Assembly (NCBI GenBank): GCA_026692845.1
Contig: JAPLNM010000143.1
Span: 1 to 64,000, forward strand
DNA: 64,000 nucleotides
Reading direction: 5' to 3'
Source of the DNA: Planctomycetota bacterium
Lineage (GTDB): Bacteria; Planctomycetota; Planctomycetia; Pirellulales; Pirellulaceae
Position numbers and translations under genes: made by a program. Below the pieces are notes generated by a model. That model had not been told where the DNA came from. It was given only the letters and a program-made list of their open reading frames with translations, and searched no databases. Below, piece after piece: positions 16,602-26,438 of this stretch; position 1 is the stretch's first letter; every line of letters starts with the position of its first letter.

Positions 16602-17909
16602 TTAGGATAGTGCCAAAGGCCCGTCGTTGCAGTGATTTGCATTTCCGAATTGGGAGATTGGGTGTCCGAAGCCGTGAGCGAGGCTCAGGAGCAAGCGGTT
16701 GTGGGGGACGTTTTTGAACTTGAGGGATCTACCCATTTGGAAGCCGAGACCACCGCCGATGAGGACAAAAGGGATATTCTCGAGGGTATGGGAGTTTCCT
16801 TTCCCGAGTTCGTTGGTCCAGAGGATGGTGGTATTGTCCAGGAGGCAACCGTTCCCATCGGGTTCGGGGGTTTCGGAGAGTTTTTGAGCGAGGTAGGCGA
16901 TCTGTTCGCAGTACCAGGTGTTGATTTTGGTAAGTTTTTCGACGGCTTGTTCGTTGGAATCCGGTTCGTGAGAAAGGCCGTGGTGGTCCTCTTCGATTCC
17001 CAGCCATCGCATTTTGGCTTGTCCGACCGAGTTGGTGAATTGGAAGGTGAAGATGCGAGCGAAGTCAGCATGGATCGCATGAAGCATCAGGTCGGTTTGC
17101 ATGCGGGTCAGGGTTGGGATGTTGTCGTTGCTATCTTCGACTTTGGGATCGAGGGAGGGAACGGCGTGGTTATCGGCTCCATTGGGGCTGAGTTGTTTTT
17201 CGAATTCTCGCACGAGCGCTTCGTGTTCATCGAGCAAGCGTCGATCGTCTTGGCTTACATTTGTGCGTAGTTTCGCCAGATCGGACTGGAGGTCGTCGAG
17301 GATACTTCGGACGCTTTCTTGGTCTTTGCGTTGTCCGTAGAGTTTGTTGAACATCGCGTAGGGGTCATCGACTGGAGTGATGGGTCGGTTGGGTCCTTCG
17401 TAGACCATCCGGGTCCAGGTATCTGCTCTGCTTGGCACACCGACACCGAATTCGAGGGAGCCGAAACGGGTTTGCGTTTCGGGTCGTGATTGGAGGTGTT
17501 TTTTGATTTCTTGGTCGATAGAGATCCCGCTGGCCCAGCCTGCTGGGGTATCCGAGCCGCCTTGGATGTTTCCTGGGTAGAGTTCGATCCCCGTAAGCAG
17601 GCAGCCCATACCCCGCATGTGGTTATCGCCATCACCGCGAATTTTGTCGCTCACGCCGTGGAGGGTAAGCAAGCGATTTTTGAAGGGTGCCAGGGGATTC
17701 ATGATCGCCTTGAGATCGAATTGATCCCCTTCTTGGTCTGGCCAGAAATTCGTGGGGATCACTCCGTTGGGGCTGAACACGACGATCAAGCGTTGTTTGG
17801 GGGCAGCAGAGTTGGCATGAACGCTACTGAGGTTGAGCAGGAAGGGTAAAGTGCCTGCGCTGATACCGATTTTTTTGGCGAAGTCACGTCGGGAGTGCAG
17901 GGAGTTCAT
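16602..17909 (-). CDS. DUF1552 domain exported protein
   Basis: A 435-residue protein whose N-terminus ([14 protein letters not shown], then a hydrophobic core ending VHA) is a Tat-type signal. The rest matches DUF1552 (PF07586): [45 protein letters not shown], and [13 protein letters not shown] with a conserved [12 protein letters not shown] end. Planctomycete DUF1552 proteins are nearly always encoded beside a DUF1592/DUF1588 cytochrome, here the gene 115 bp upstream. Their function is unknown; they resemble DUF1501/sulfatase-fold exported proteins. The pair likely works together in the periplasm. Confidence 0.93.
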   Translation of the reverse strand: MNSLHSRRDFAKKIGISAGTLPFLLNLSSVHANSAAPKQRLIVVFSPNGVIPTNFWPDQEGDQFDLKAIMNPLAPFKNRLLTLHGVSDKIRGDGDNHMRGMGCLLTGIELYPGNIQGGSDTPAGWASGISIDQEIKKHLQSRPETQTRFGSLEFGVGVPSRADTWTRMVYEGPNRPITPVDDPYAMFNKLYGQRKDQESVRSILDDLQSDLAKLRTNVSQDDRRLLDEHEALVREFEKQLSPNGADNHAVPSLDPKVEDSNDNIPTLTRMQTDLMLHAIHADFARIFTFQFTNSVGQAKMRWLGIEEDHHGLSHEPDSNEQAVEKLTKINTWYCEQIAYLAQKLSETPEPDGNGCLLDNTTILWTNELGKGNSHTLENIPFVLIGGGLGFQMGRSLKFKNVPHNRLLLSLAHGFGHPISQFGNANHCNDGPLALS

Positions 17910-18024
17910 GGTCGGGAGTCGGTTGGTGAGTATTTCAGTGGGGAATCTTGAAGTGCGGTTGCTAACAGTATAGTTGTCAATCGGCGGCGTATCGGAAAAA
18001 GGAGCTTTGGTGATTGTTTTGAGA

Positions 18025-20349
18025 TCAGGGATTTCCCAGGTTTGCCACCGTAGGTTTGGACGCCGGTTGGGGGCTTGATGGGGGTTGGCAGATCAGCAGT
18101 CCGATGTCGTGCATCAGGGGTCGGACTTTGAAACCGTGGTTTTGAAGGGATTTTGTCAGCAGCTCGGGTTGATCCAGACCGTAGGCAGGCAGGGGTTGTT
18201 TGACGAAGAACTGGAAGAGTTGTTTGACGATCGCTTGGTGGACTTCGGGTGAGGCAGCAAGGAAATCGCCGAGTTGTTTTGTGCTATTGAATTGGACTTG
18301 TTCGCCAAGGCTAGTGACATAGGCACCGGCCGCATCGATAGGTTTGCCGGCTTCCTCGGCGCGAAAGCGGCCGATGGCATCGTAGTTTTCGAAAGCAAAG
18401 CCCAGTGGGTTGATGATCCGGTGGCAGGATTGGCACATCGCGCCGGAGGTTTGTTTGGCGACTCGTTCGCGTGTCGTCAGCCCCGGATCGGTTTCTTCGG
18501 AGGCAGGGATGATCGCATCGGTAGGAGGTCGAAGCGATCGACCTAAGATTCTTCGGGCCAGGAATACGCCGCGGTGGATCGGAGAGCCTGAATCGTGGTA
18601 GGCGTAATAGGCTTGGACGAACGGGTGGGACAGAACACCAGCGGCGCGTTCGGTGGGCATCGCGATTTTTTGGAACGGCGCATCGGGTGGGAGTCCGCCG
18701 CCGAAGAGGCTCGAGAGAGGCCCGTTGAGGTAGATGGAGTCGGAGTTCAGAAGTCCACGGATATCGACGTCGTCTTTTGCGTGGTCCTCGAGGATTCGCT
18801 GGAGGCTATGGCGCAGGTCCGATTGCAAAGGTTCGTCGAAGGGTCCGAACCGCTCTTTGGATTTGGTAAGGTCTTTCGCAGTGTGCACACCGAGCCATTC
18901 GTGGTAGAAGCGGATCAATTTTTGTTCGAAGCGTGGATCGCGGGTCATGCGATCGATGATGGGACGAAGTTGGTCGGGCAGGTGCGTTTGTTGTTTGGCT
19001 GCTTGTTCGATCATCCATGGATCTGGCAAGGAGTCCCAGAGGGCCAGGGCAAGGCGTGCGATATTTTTTTCATCCTCGGAGCCCGACGCCGAGGGGTATT
19101 GGAACTCCGGGGAGGTCAGAGCCATCAGGCAGACTTTCTTGATGCCGGTGGGGATGGACGATTCGCCATCGAAATGCGCGTCGACGAAGCGTAGGGTATC
19201 TTCGGGGCTCAAGGGTCGTCGCAGGGATGCGGAGACCCACAGCGCGCACCATTTTTTGACGTGTTCGAGGTTCGTGGGATCGTTGGCTTCCTTGGGCATC
19301 CAGCGTTTCGGATCGTTGGATATTTGGTTTCCGACTTCGATGGCCGAGGCGATAAGAGCTTCGAACCAATCCCTGGAGATGCTCGTTCCGCGTTCGTATC
19401 CGACGCTTGCATCGTCTGGTGGGAAGGGAGTTTCGACCAAGAGGACTTGGGGGGCCCAGGTCGGGGAAAGGAGCGTTTCGGGGATCGCTTCGAGGACACC
19501 TGAGGGAGGTTTCCACTGGAGGCTCAAGCGAGTCTTGGGCTCTTTGTTTTTGGACGCATCGAGGACCAATCGGTAGACGTTTCCGGCCACTAGGGTGATG
19601 CTTGCCGAGTTGGTGCTTTTTTCGTAGGAGACCACACTTGCATCGATCAGGGGTGTTCGTTCATCGTTGACGAACAGTTTGGTGTTGATGGTCGAATCCA
19701 GGAGGAATTCGTAGCGACCTGAGGTGGGTGCAAGGAGGGTTCCGGACCATCGGATTTGCCATTTTTCGTGATCGACTTCGGGAAGAGGTTTGTTTTCGGC
19801 CCATTCCCAGACCAGTTTGCCATCGACTTTCTTTTCGACTTCCTTTCGGTCCTTGTTCCATTCGCCTTGGGTGATCAGTCGCTGGAGTCCACGTTCGGGG
19901 GTCCAGGCTTGCGCTTTTCCGTTGCAGATGGCCATGAGTTCCGAAACGCTACGCCGGTATTGGTCGGCCGTCAGTCGGCTGAAGGCGATTTTCGGCGGCG
20001 AGTTACGCAGTTGGGCGTATGGGGAATAGAATTCGTGGTGGACGAATTGAGCGACGGCATTGGCTTGTTGTTCCGAGAGGCTTTTCGCAGCGCCTTCGGG
20101 CATGGTGGTGTGGATGACCTCGGCGAGTTCTTTGATCGAGAGGTCACCGGTTAGGGGGTTTGCGAAGTGTTCGGCTACACCCTGGCCTGCCGTCCCGTGG
20201 CACGAGTCGCATTGGGCAGCCCAAATGGCTTTGCCTTGTTCGAAGTCTTGGGCCGAACCGAGTTGGCATAGGGAGGTCGCGAAGAGGGCGGTCCAAACAA
20301 CGGTTTGCCGTAGGAAAATGGCGTGCAAGGGCCTCTTTAGTTGCCGCAT
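18025..20349 (-). CDS. Planctomycete cytochrome with PA14 and DUF1587/1595/1592/1588/1585 domains
   Basis: A 774-residue exported protein from the ATG at 20349, chosen because it gives a signal peptide ([18 protein letters not shown]); the frame reaches back to a TTG at 20463. Domains in order: a class-I cytochrome c (CDSCH, residues 47-51), DUF1587 ([15 protein letters not shown]), a PA14 carbohydrate-binding insert at about 190-300 ([20 protein letters not shown]), DUF1595, DUF1592, DUF1588 with a second CxxCH ([19 protein letters not shown]), and DUF1585. Such proteins are abundant in planctomycetes and are thought to oxidise sugars or polysaccharides, handing electrons to haem; this is inference. 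The DUF1552 partner gene follows 115 bp downstream. Confidence 0.94.
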   Translation of the reverse strand: MRQLKRPLHAIFLRQTVVWTALFATSLCQLGSAQDFEQGKAIWAAQCDSCHGTAGQGVAEHFANPLTGDLSIKELAEVIHTTMPEGAAKSLSEQQANAVAQFVHHEFYSPYAQLRNSPPKIAFSRLTADQYRRSVSELMAICNGKAQAWTPERGLQRLITQGEWNKDRKEVEKKVDGKLVWEWAENKPLPEVDHEKWQIRWSGTLLAPTSGRYEFLLDSTINTKLFVNDERTPLIDASVVSYEKSTNSASITLVAGNVYRLVLDASKNKEPKTRLSLQWKPPSGVLEAIPETLLSPTWAPQVLLVETPFPPDDASVGYERGTSISRDWFEALIASAIEVGNQISNDPKRWMPKEANDPTNLEHVKKWCALWVSASLRRPLSPEDTLRFVDAHFDGESSIPTGIKKVCLMALTSPEFQYPSASGSEDEKNIARLALALWDSLPDPWMIEQAAKQQTHLPDQLRPIIDRMTRDPRFEQKLIRFYHEWLGVHTAKDLTKSKERFGPFDEPLQSDLRHSLQRILEDHAKDDVDIRGLLNSDSIYLNGPLSSLFGGGLPPDAPFQKIAMPTERAAGVLSHPFVQAYYAYHDSGSPIHRGVFLARRILGRSLRPPTDAIIPASEETDPGLTTRERVAKQTSGAMCQSCHRIINPLGFAFENYDAIGRFRAEEAGKPIDAAGAYVTSLGEQVQFNSTKQLGDFLAASPEVHQAIVKQLFQFFVKQPLPAYGLDQPELLTKSLQNHGFKVRPLMHDIGLLICQPPSSPQPASKPTVANLGNP

Positions 20350-20473
20350 GGGCTTACTCGGTGGGTTCGAGACTTCGTTGGTGTCGACCGCTTTGGGGAG
20401 GAAAATGCGGCGAAATTGGTGAGGTAGGAGACTGCCGAATCCACCGTTGGGAGCCGGAATCAATGACTATGCT

Positions 20474-20518
20474 ACGCAGGTAGGCTGGTGGCTGTCAAGC
20501 AATTCAAGCTACCTGCGT
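20474..20518. promoter_or_regulatory. 10-bp inverted repeat between divergent genes
   Basis: ACGCAGGTAG (20474-20483) and CTACCTGCGT (20509-20518) are a perfect inverted pair with 25 bp between them. They lie in the 332-bp region between the divergent DUF1592 and mlaE-type genes. It may be an operator or a hairpin; there is no T-run for termination. Nothing else stands out in this gap. Confidence 0.35.
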
Positions 20519-20681
20519 GACTTAGTTTCGGCATAAAGCTAGCAAAAAGCTCAGTAGATCCGTTTGAGTCCGGCTTGGTCTTTGGTGGATAACCTGGATG
20601 GGTGGGGCTTGAAAAGTCAGCCGATCCGGCAATCTTTGGCTATCCGTCAAAGTCCGCTCAAGTTGCCAAAAATCGGGGTCG

Positions 20682-21566
20682 ATGGAACACGCTATGGGAT
20701 CAATTCGGAAAACAGCGCGGGATTCGCTTGCGGGTCGACTGAGTATTGGGTTTAGCAAGGTAGCCAATGCTTGGGGTAGCGTCGTGATCCAGGGGATCAA
20801 CACGTTGGGAGACATTTCGTTATTTGCTTGGCGGATGTTTTTGTGGATGGTATCGGCAAAGCCACGGAGTGGCACGTTGATGCCGAATTTTTATGCCGTG
20901 GGGGTATTGAGTTTACCGGTGGTGGCATTGACTGGCACGTTCATTGGGATGGTCTTGGCTTTGCAGAGTTACCATCAGTTCAAGACGATGGGATTGGAGT
21001 CGAAGTTAGGCGCGGTCATCACGATGTCTTTGGTACGGGAGTTAGGTCCGGTCTTAGCAGCGACGATGTTGGCAGGTCGGGTAGGCAGTGCGATGGCTGC
21101 GGTGATAGGAACGATGCGGGTGACCGAGCAGATCGACGCGTTGGTAGCGATGGGTGCCAATCCGATCCATTACTTGGTTGTCCCTCGATTTCTGGCTTGT
21201 GTGCTATTGATTCCGGCCTTGACGATCATGGCAGACTTCATGGGGATTGTTGGTGGATATTTTTTCAGTGTGATTGTATTTGGGATCGACCATGCGCAGT
21301 ACTTGAAGAACAGCAGGGACTTTGTCGGTGGGTTTGATTTTTTCACAGGGATATTCAAGAGTGTGTTTTTTGGGGCGATCATAGCGATCGTCAGTTGTTA
21401 TCGCGGATTTCATTGCCAGGCTGGGGCCGAGGGAGTCGGGCGAGCAGCGACATCCGCATTTGTGGAGAGTTTCGTGATGATCTTGGCAATGGACATCGTA
21501 TTGAACATGTTTCTCGATGGCGTTCACTCGACGTTTTGGCCGACGAGCGGCTCGAAGCTTTTGTGA
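20682..21566 (+). CDS. mlaE: ABC transporter permease, MlaE family
   Basis: A 294-residue inner-membrane permease of the phospholipid/organic-solvent transport family. After an amphipathic N-terminal helix it has five or so membrane helices and the family core: GTLMPNFYAVGVLSLPVVAL, TGTFIGMVLALQSYHQF, LVRELGPVLAATMLAGRVGS, MRVTEQIDALVAMGANPIHY and YRGFHCQAGAEGVGRAATSA. This permease pairs with the ATPase (starting 25 bp after its stop) and the MCE protein to move lipids between outer and inner membranes, consistent with a Gram-negative-type envelope. Start codons at 20682 and 20694 are both possible. Confidence 0.95.
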   Translation: MEHAMGSIRKTARDSLAGRLSIGFSKVANAWGSVVIQGINTLGDISLFAWRMFLWMVSAKPRSGTLMPNFYAVGVLSLPVVALTGTFIGMVLALQSYHQFKTMGLESKLGAVITMSLVRELGPVLAATMLAGRVGSAMAAVIGTMRVTEQIDALVAMGANPIHYLVVPRFLACVLLIPALTIMADFMGIVGGYFFSVIVFGIDHAQYLKNSRDFVGGFDFFTGIFKSVFFGAIIAIVSCYRGFHCQAGAEGVGRAATSAFVESFVMILAMDIVLNMFLDGVHSTFWPTSGSKLL

Positions 21567-21591
21567 TGAGTCAGGAATTGTAGGAGCATCG

Positions 21592-22485
21592 ATGATAACG
21601 ACCGTGATATCCAAGAGTCCGCCGAGCGAGTCTGCGATCATTGAGACGCAGGGTTTGAGCATTCGGTTTGGTCGCCAGATCGTCTTGCATCAGATCACGT
21701 TGTCGATTCCTCGGGGCCAGACCGTCGCGATTATCGGTGAGAGTGGATGTGGCAAGACGATGTTGCTCAAGTCGCTTGTGGGATTATTGCCGGCGACCGA
21801 GGGATCGGTGCGGTTCGATGGTTGCGATTTGAAATCGCTTTCGGAGCAAGAGTTGACGAAATTGCGACGGAGGTTTGGGTTTGTATTTCAGAATGCGGCT
21901 TTGTTTGACAGCATGAGCATTCAGCAGAACATCGCCTTTCCGTTGGATCAGCATGGGGTACCTTCGGGGGCTACAGCCCAGTCGTTGATCGAACAGCGGC
22001 TTATGGAGGTCGGGTTACCGACGAATGTGTTAACGAAGCGACCCTCGCAGTTATCCGGTGGGATGCGCAAGCGTGTGGGATTGGCCCGAGCGTTGATATT
22101 GCAGCCGGAGTTGTTGTTGTATGACGAGCCGACGACGGGATTGGATCCGATCATGAGCGACGTGATCAACGAGTTGATTTTACGTTCGCAGCGTCGTTAT
22201 TCAGTTACGAGCATTGTAGTCACGCACGACATGCATTCGGCTCGCAAGATCGCCGACCGAGTGATCATGCTTTATCCTTACAGTCGTCTCTTGCCCGGAG
22301 AGTCCCAGGTCTTGTTTGATGGGGCTCCGGAGCAGCTCGAGGAGTCCAAGGATCGGCGGGTTCGTCAGTTTGTGCGAGGCGAGGCAGGCGAGCGGTTGAT
22401 GGAGTTGCTATCGAGTTCGAATATGTCGCATGTCGATGAGACACCTCGGCTGCATGAGACCATTGCGCGTAGGGAGGCCGAGTAG
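21592..22485 (+). CDS. mlaF: ABC transporter ATPase, MlaF family
   Basis: A 297-residue ATPase. The start at 21592 is set by TAGGAG 5 bp upstream; the frame reaches back into the permease gene but that part is not ABC-like. Walker A is GESGCGKT (49-56), the Q-loop FVFQNAALFDSMS, the signature LSGGMRKRVGLARAL, Walker B LLLYDEPTTGLDP and the switch histidine VVTHDM. The insertion AALFDSM and the closing segment on inner-membrane attachment are typical of MlaF. The ATPase powers lipid movement through the MlaE permease. The MCE gene starts 5 bp downstream. Confidence 0.95.
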   Translation: MITTVISKSPPSESAIIETQGLSIRFGRQIVLHQITLSIPRGQTVAIIGESGCGKTMLLKSLVGLLPATEGSVRFDGCDLKSLSEQELTKLRRRFGFVFQNAALFDSMSIQQNIAFPLDQHGVPSGATAQSLIEQRLMEVGLPTNVLTKRPSQLSGGMRKRVGLARALILQPELLLYDEPTTGLDPIMSDVINELILRSQRRYSVTSIVVTHDMHSARKIADRVIMLYPYSRLLPGESQVLFDGAPEQLEESKDRRVRQFVRGEAGERLMELLSSSNMSHVDETPRLHETIARREAE

Positions 22486-22490
22486 AGACC

Positions 22491-23756
22491 ATGGACGATA
22501 ATGGATATCGATTTGGTGTAGGTGTATTGGTATTGGCTTCGGCGATCGTCGGGGTATTGCTGATCGCTTTTTTTGGAGCGGTGCCTAAATTTTGGGTGGA
22601 TCGATATCGATTTACTGTAAATTTTCCCAGTGCGCCCAATGTGGGAGTCGACACACCGGTCCGTAAGAATGGGGTATTGATTGGGCGTGTGGCCAAGGTG
22701 GAGTTGCGCAAGCAGCGTGGTGGCGGAGTCGATTTGCTTTTGGAGATCGATCGGACTTGCAAGCTGCTCGTCGGAGAAGTTCCGCGGATCAAGACCGGTT
22801 CGCTCATCAGCGGCGACTCGATCATCGAGTTTATCGATCCGGATCCCAAGGAGTTGCTCACACGTTTCGATGGTTTTTCTGGATCACCTCGGGACGGTGT
22901 TTTAGACGAGCGGGAGTTGCAAGCATCCCAGCAGGTCATTGGCCAGCAGGACTTCATAGCCAAGGGTGAGGTCGTGCCCGATCCTTTAGAAGCGTTTGGC
23001 GACATGGCGGGGCTAGCCAATTCGTTGCAACGCGTCGCCCAGAAGCTCGACAGTATCCTCTCGGTGGCTCAGGACACGTTTGGGGGGGATGCCGCATTGA
23101 TCAAGGACGTCACGGGTCGGATGCAAACGACCTTGGACAACGTCAACGTGACGGTAGGGACGATCAATCGGATCGGTACTCAGGTCGAGAGGGCCAACCT
23201 TCCCAATTTGGTTGCCGAGGCGTTGACGACCCTACCGGGGCTGATCAAGAACGCCGAGGGGACTTTGACTCAGCTTCAGCGAACGCTCAAGGGGTTCGAG
23301 GAGTTCAGCGACAGTCTTGAGAGTATTGGAGGAGAGTTTACAGGGATCGGCGAGACGGTTCGTTCGGCCCTGAGCAATGCCGACGAGGCGATAGGCAATT
23401 TGGCCGAGATCACCGAACCGATCAGTCAACGCAGCGACCAGATTGCGGCGAATCTTGGGAACGCCTTGGCCAACATCGAGGGGTTGGCCGCTGACTTGAA
23501 AGTATTTGCAAGGCGGCTCAACAATAGCCAAGGGACCTTGGCGCGGTTGATCGACGATCCGGCGATGTATGGCAAGCTCAACGACACGTTGGACAACATT
23601 CGGTTGGTATCGGGGAATGCGGAGTTGATCACACGACGCTTGCAGCCTGTGATCGAGGACGTGCGGGTGACGGCTGACAAGTTAGCGCGGGATCCGGCGC
23701 AGATGGGTGTACGAGGGATTTTGAGTCCACGCCCCAATGGGCTTGGGGTCAAGTAG
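22491..23756 (+). CDS. mlaD: MCE-domain lipid-binding protein, MlaD family
   Basis: A 421-residue protein anchored by one N-terminal membrane helix (residues 8-29, GVLVLASAIVGVLLIAFFGA). An MCE domain follows at about 38-118 (YRFTVNFPSAPNVGVDTPVR, VLIGRVAKVELR, IKTGSLISGDSIIEFID). A long helical tail (about 170-400) of heptad-like repeats has many Asn/Asp/Leu residues, similar to the needle or coiled region of MCE proteins. It is longer than E. coli MlaD (~180 residues). The third gene of the operon; MlaB and MlaC homologues are not adjacent. Confidence 0.94.
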   Translation: MDDNGYRFGVGVLVLASAIVGVLLIAFFGAVPKFWVDRYRFTVNFPSAPNVGVDTPVRKNGVLIGRVAKVELRKQRGGGVDLLLEIDRTCKLLVGEVPRIKTGSLISGDSIIEFIDPDPKELLTRFDGFSGSPRDGVLDERELQASQQVIGQQDFIAKGEVVPDPLEAFGDMAGLANSLQRVAQKLDSILSVAQDTFGGDAALIKDVTGRMQTTLDNVNVTVGTINRIGTQVERANLPNLVAEALTTLPGLIKNAEGTLTQLQRTLKGFEEFSDSLESIGGEFTGIGETVRSALSNADEAIGNLAEITEPISQRSDQIAANLGNALANIEGLAADLKVFARRLNNSQGTLARLIDDPAMYGKLNDTLDNIRLVSGNAELITRRLQPVIEDVRVTADKLARDPAQMGVRGILSPRPNGLGVK

Positions 23757-23957
23757 TGATGGTGGGTTTGACCGTATGGAGCAGTTTTACGGATTGCAAG
23801 GATTTTGTCGGTGAGCGTGGTCGGAAATTATTCCGCGAAATCCGTTCTAGCCTTCAGGATTGAAGGCAAAAGTGCGAATGGATTTTGAGTATGCTGGGGT
23901 CTGGGGAATGGTTTGACGATCGCGGCGCATTTTTGCATCTATTGCGGATATTCCATC

Positions 23958-24740
23958 ATGAAATTGCACTGCCTGGGAACGGCGGGGTATCACCCGAGCG
24001 AGGCTAGGCATACGGCTTGTTTTTTTCTGCCTCAGCCGGGGATTGCATTCGACGCGGGTAGTTCGTTGTTTCGATTGCATGGGCTCATAGAGACCAAGTC
24101 GATTTCGGTGCTTTTGTCGCACACGCATTTGGACCATGTAATGGGTCTGACGTTCTTTTGGGATTTATTGGGTGGGAACACCCCGTTGGAGCAGATCCAT
24201 ATCTATGCCCAGCGGGAGAAGATCGAGGCGATTAGGGAGCATTTGTTTCATCCTTCGTTGTTCCCGGTGATCCCTCCCTTTGAGTGGCATGTGTTAGAGG
24301 ATTTGGGGCCGAAATTTCAGATTGCAGAGGCCAGGTGCAGTTGGTTTCCCCTTGAGCATCCCGGTGGAGCCGTCGGATACCGATTGGATTTCCCGAGCTT
24401 TTCGCTAGCTTACGTAACCGATACGACCTGCGAAGTTGATTCTGAATATTGGAGGAATCTCCAAGGAGTCGATTGGTTGGTCCATGAGTGCAATTTCACG
24501 GACCAGGAAAAGAAGATGGCGCGACACACCGGACACAGTTGGCCGACTGGGGTGGTATCCCAGGCGACGAAGCATCGGGTGGAACGTTTGATTTTGACCC
24601 ATTTTAACCCCATGGTCAGCGATCCGGACCCGGTGGGATTACGGGGAGTGCTTCAGAAGCGGCGATTGGAAAATACTCCTGAGCAAGCCCCTAGGCTTAT
24701 TGAGCTTGCCAGGGATAATATGGCATTCGATTTGACGTGA
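23958..24740 (+). CDS. Metallo-beta-lactamase-fold hydrolase, RNase Z-like
   Basis: A 260-residue protein from the ATG at 23958, where the first beta strand of the fold begins (MKLHCLGTAGYHP). The metal site is SHTHLDH (HxHxDH at 55-60), with later ligands in VHECNF and HTGHSW, and a closing LTHFNP. The spacing resembles the RNase Z/ElaC and AtsA-like branch. It lacks the long tRNA-binding exosite arm, so a tRNA 3'-endonuclease role is not certain; another phosphodiesterase or lactone substrate is possible. It is not overlapped with the Mla operon (201 bp gap), which seems unrelated. Confidence 0.88.
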   Translation: MKLHCLGTAGYHPSEARHTACFFLPQPGIAFDAGSSLFRLHGLIETKSISVLLSHTHLDHVMGLTFFWDLLGGNTPLEQIHIYAQREKIEAIREHLFHPSLFPVIPPFEWHVLEDLGPKFQIAEARCSWFPLEHPGGAVGYRLDFPSFSLAYVTDTTCEVDSEYWRNLQGVDWLVHECNFTDQEKKMARHTGHSWPTGVVSQATKHRVERLILTHFNPMVSDPDPVGLRGVLQKRRLENTPEQAPRLIELARDNMAFDLT

Positions 24741-24836
24741 GCGTTCCAGGGGATCCCAGGGGGCATCGGGTCATCGGTTGATTAAGCATTCTGGGGTTTT
24801 TTGGTAATTTCGGTGGTTTAGCAGAGACACAAGAGC

Positions 24837-25580
24837 ATGGAATCCTACGGATCGTTTAGCGACGATTTTTATTCGAACGTAACGTTGCAAACCGAGATGG
24901 ATTTGCCGACAGGTCGAGATGCGGTGCTTCATTTTTTTGAGCAGCTTCAAAAGCGTTTCCCCAGGCTCGCTCATTTCTATGAGCGCGAGCGAGGCGAGTT
25001 TATCTTGGAGGAGGAGAAGGATCAGGGAGCTTACCGGTGGGTAGCGGCCGAGTTGCGTCGGATCAGCAGTTCGATGGTCAATCCAGGCTCGATCGAAGAG
25101 GCGATGGCACAGCATCGTCAGGTGCTCGAATTGGCGCCCTATATGCTCTCGGTCAGTCGGTTGGATTGCGAGGCCTTGAGTTTGATGTATGGATTTGACT
25201 TTGCCTATCGGGGCAACCACAACCAGCTTCTGTGCGATGCGTTAGGGTTACCGGCGGCTTTTGAGAGTTTTTCGCAGCGGCCCGGATCGCAGGTGATGTG
25301 CTACGAGCCGGTCATCCAGATATCGCTCGACGAGACGTTTCGCACACATGCTCGGATCAACTTTGAGCCTCGCAACGGATCTCTTCAGCCCAAGGGACCG
25401 GAGATTGCCGAGGATTTGTTGAGTGTTTATGTGACGGTCCGACGGTTTGATTCTTTGTCGCCCGAGGAGACCTTTGTCGGCGAGTTGGATCGGCTTGAGG
25501 TCCACATGCGCGAGTTGATGGACAGTTATGTCGTCGAGAACATACTCAAGCCTTTGCAGAGTTGCATTGCGATCCGCTGA
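24837..25580 (+). CDS. Conserved hypothetical protein
   Basis: A 247-residue soluble, acidic protein. I recognise no domain. Visible features are a helical N-terminal half rich in Glu/Arg (RFPRLAHFYERERGEFILEE), a central YGFDFAYRGNHNQLL segment with conserved-looking aromatic residues, and a mixed C-terminal half (SVYVTVRRFDSLSPEETFVG). No signal peptide or membrane helix. The start has only a weak GAGAC upstream. It looks like a real gene from its codon use and length; no function is offered. Confidence 0.7.
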   Translation: MESYGSFSDDFYSNVTLQTEMDLPTGRDAVLHFFEQLQKRFPRLAHFYERERGEFILEEEKDQGAYRWVAAELRRISSSMVNPGSIEEAMAQHRQVLELAPYMLSVSRLDCEALSLMYGFDFAYRGNHNQLLCDALGLPAAFESFSQRPGSQVMCYEPVIQISLDETFRTHARINFEPRNGSLQPKGPEIAEDLLSVYVTVRRFDSLSPEETFVGELDRLEVHMRELMDSYVVENILKPLQSCIAIR

Positions 25581-25604
25581 GAGGCCAGAGGGCCCTTTTC
25601 GTTT

Positions 25605-25672
25605 AACAGTCAGCCGTAGGCGTACACGTCGTCGAAGATGGCGATGAATCAGTACGCCTTCGGCTGACTGTT
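25605..25672. repeat. 21-bp inverted repeat (REP-like palindrome)
   Basis: AACAGTCAGCCGTAGGCGTAC (25605-25625) and GTACGCCTTCGGCTGACTGTT (25652-25672) are inverted copies with a single mismatch. They would form a long hairpin with a 26-nt loop, 24 bp after the stop of the 247-residue gene. It is more likely a mobile or REP-type palindrome than a terminator since no T-run follows. Confidence 0.8.
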
Positions 25673-25681
25673 CAACGCGAT

Positions 25682-25711
25682 CAGGCATACCACTGGCAGG
25701 CATACCACTGG
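25682..25711. repeat. 15-bp tandem duplication
   Basis: Two identical copies of CAGGCATACCACTGG sit 9 bp past the inverted repeat. The rest of the gap up to 26012 holds no gene that I can see. Confidence 0.9.
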
Positions 25712-26012
25712 ATCGGCAACGAGGAAAACGCCACGGGTCAGGGCATTTTGAACTTTTTCCTCCCACAAATTCTGCGCGAGAGCCCCTTTCTTTTCCAAAT
25801 CTAATCCAGAATAGTTCTTGTAGAACTAGGAAAGCAAGCGGGGCTAGACTTGAAAATTTTTGATGTTTTTTGATGCGTGTGACAACATCGCATCGCTTGG
25901 ATCTCTTAGGATAAAGCAGTTACTCAAGGTTGTGATTCACAGCCCGACATGAGTCGGACCACGCTTTGGGATCAACAGGGAAACGAGCTTGGAAAACCAT
26001 TTGGAGAAAAGT

Positions 26013-26414
26013 ATGGACAGGAATAAAGAATCAGTGAAGAACGGGCCAGAGAAAGTCTCAAGCAACGAGTCGCGGGCAGAAACTCAGGATAGTCTTTCTA
26101 CTGGTCTTGAACCAGATTGTCATCCTCACGTCGTGATTAAGCATTTGGAGAAGTGCCAAGTAGGTTGGGATACCGTCGCCAAATTTACGGCGATTGTGTG
26201 TGGAGACGCTTCTATTTCCAATTTTGCATTTGATCTGCAGCTCAACAGGGAATTCCCAGATATCGTTGTGATTGATCCGTCGGAGGACAAGAAGCAAGCA
26301 ATAGTAAGGTGTTGGTTTTATCACAGTCATTCGGAAACCCAATGTACAGAGGATTTGCCCGGGGATCCAGACGATGACCTTACAGTTGTCGTTGTGAACT
26401 CAAGAAGGTTCTAG
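26013..26414 (+). CDS. Hypothetical small acidic protein
   Basis: A 133-residue protein; the ATG at 26013 is preceded by GGAGAAAAG, which favours it over the TTG at 25989. The N-terminal 35 residues are polar and probably disordered. Residues ~40-133 may form a small beta-rich domain (HVVIKHLEKCQVGWDTVAKF, IVVIDPSEDKKQAIVRCW) with five cysteines (26126-26350). It is convergent with the kinase gene at 26439. No family recognised. Confidence 0.55.
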   Translation: MDRNKESVKNGPEKVSSNESRAETQDSLSTGLEPDCHPHVVIKHLEKCQVGWDTVAKFTAIVCGDASISNFAFDLQLNREFPDIVVIDPSEDKKQAIVRCWFYHSHSETQCTEDLPGDPDDDLTVVVVNSRRF

Positions 26415-26438
26415 AACGTCCAGGCATGAACTCAATAG

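Noticed and set aside
18595-19194. Plus-strand frames inside the DUF1592 gene, similar ones at 16632-17270
   Set aside because: Antisense shadows of clearly recognised genes; no ribosome-binding sites or domains.
25578-25600. Terminator after the 247-residue gene
   Set aside because: GGCC/GGCC pairing is short and bulged and the T-run is only four.
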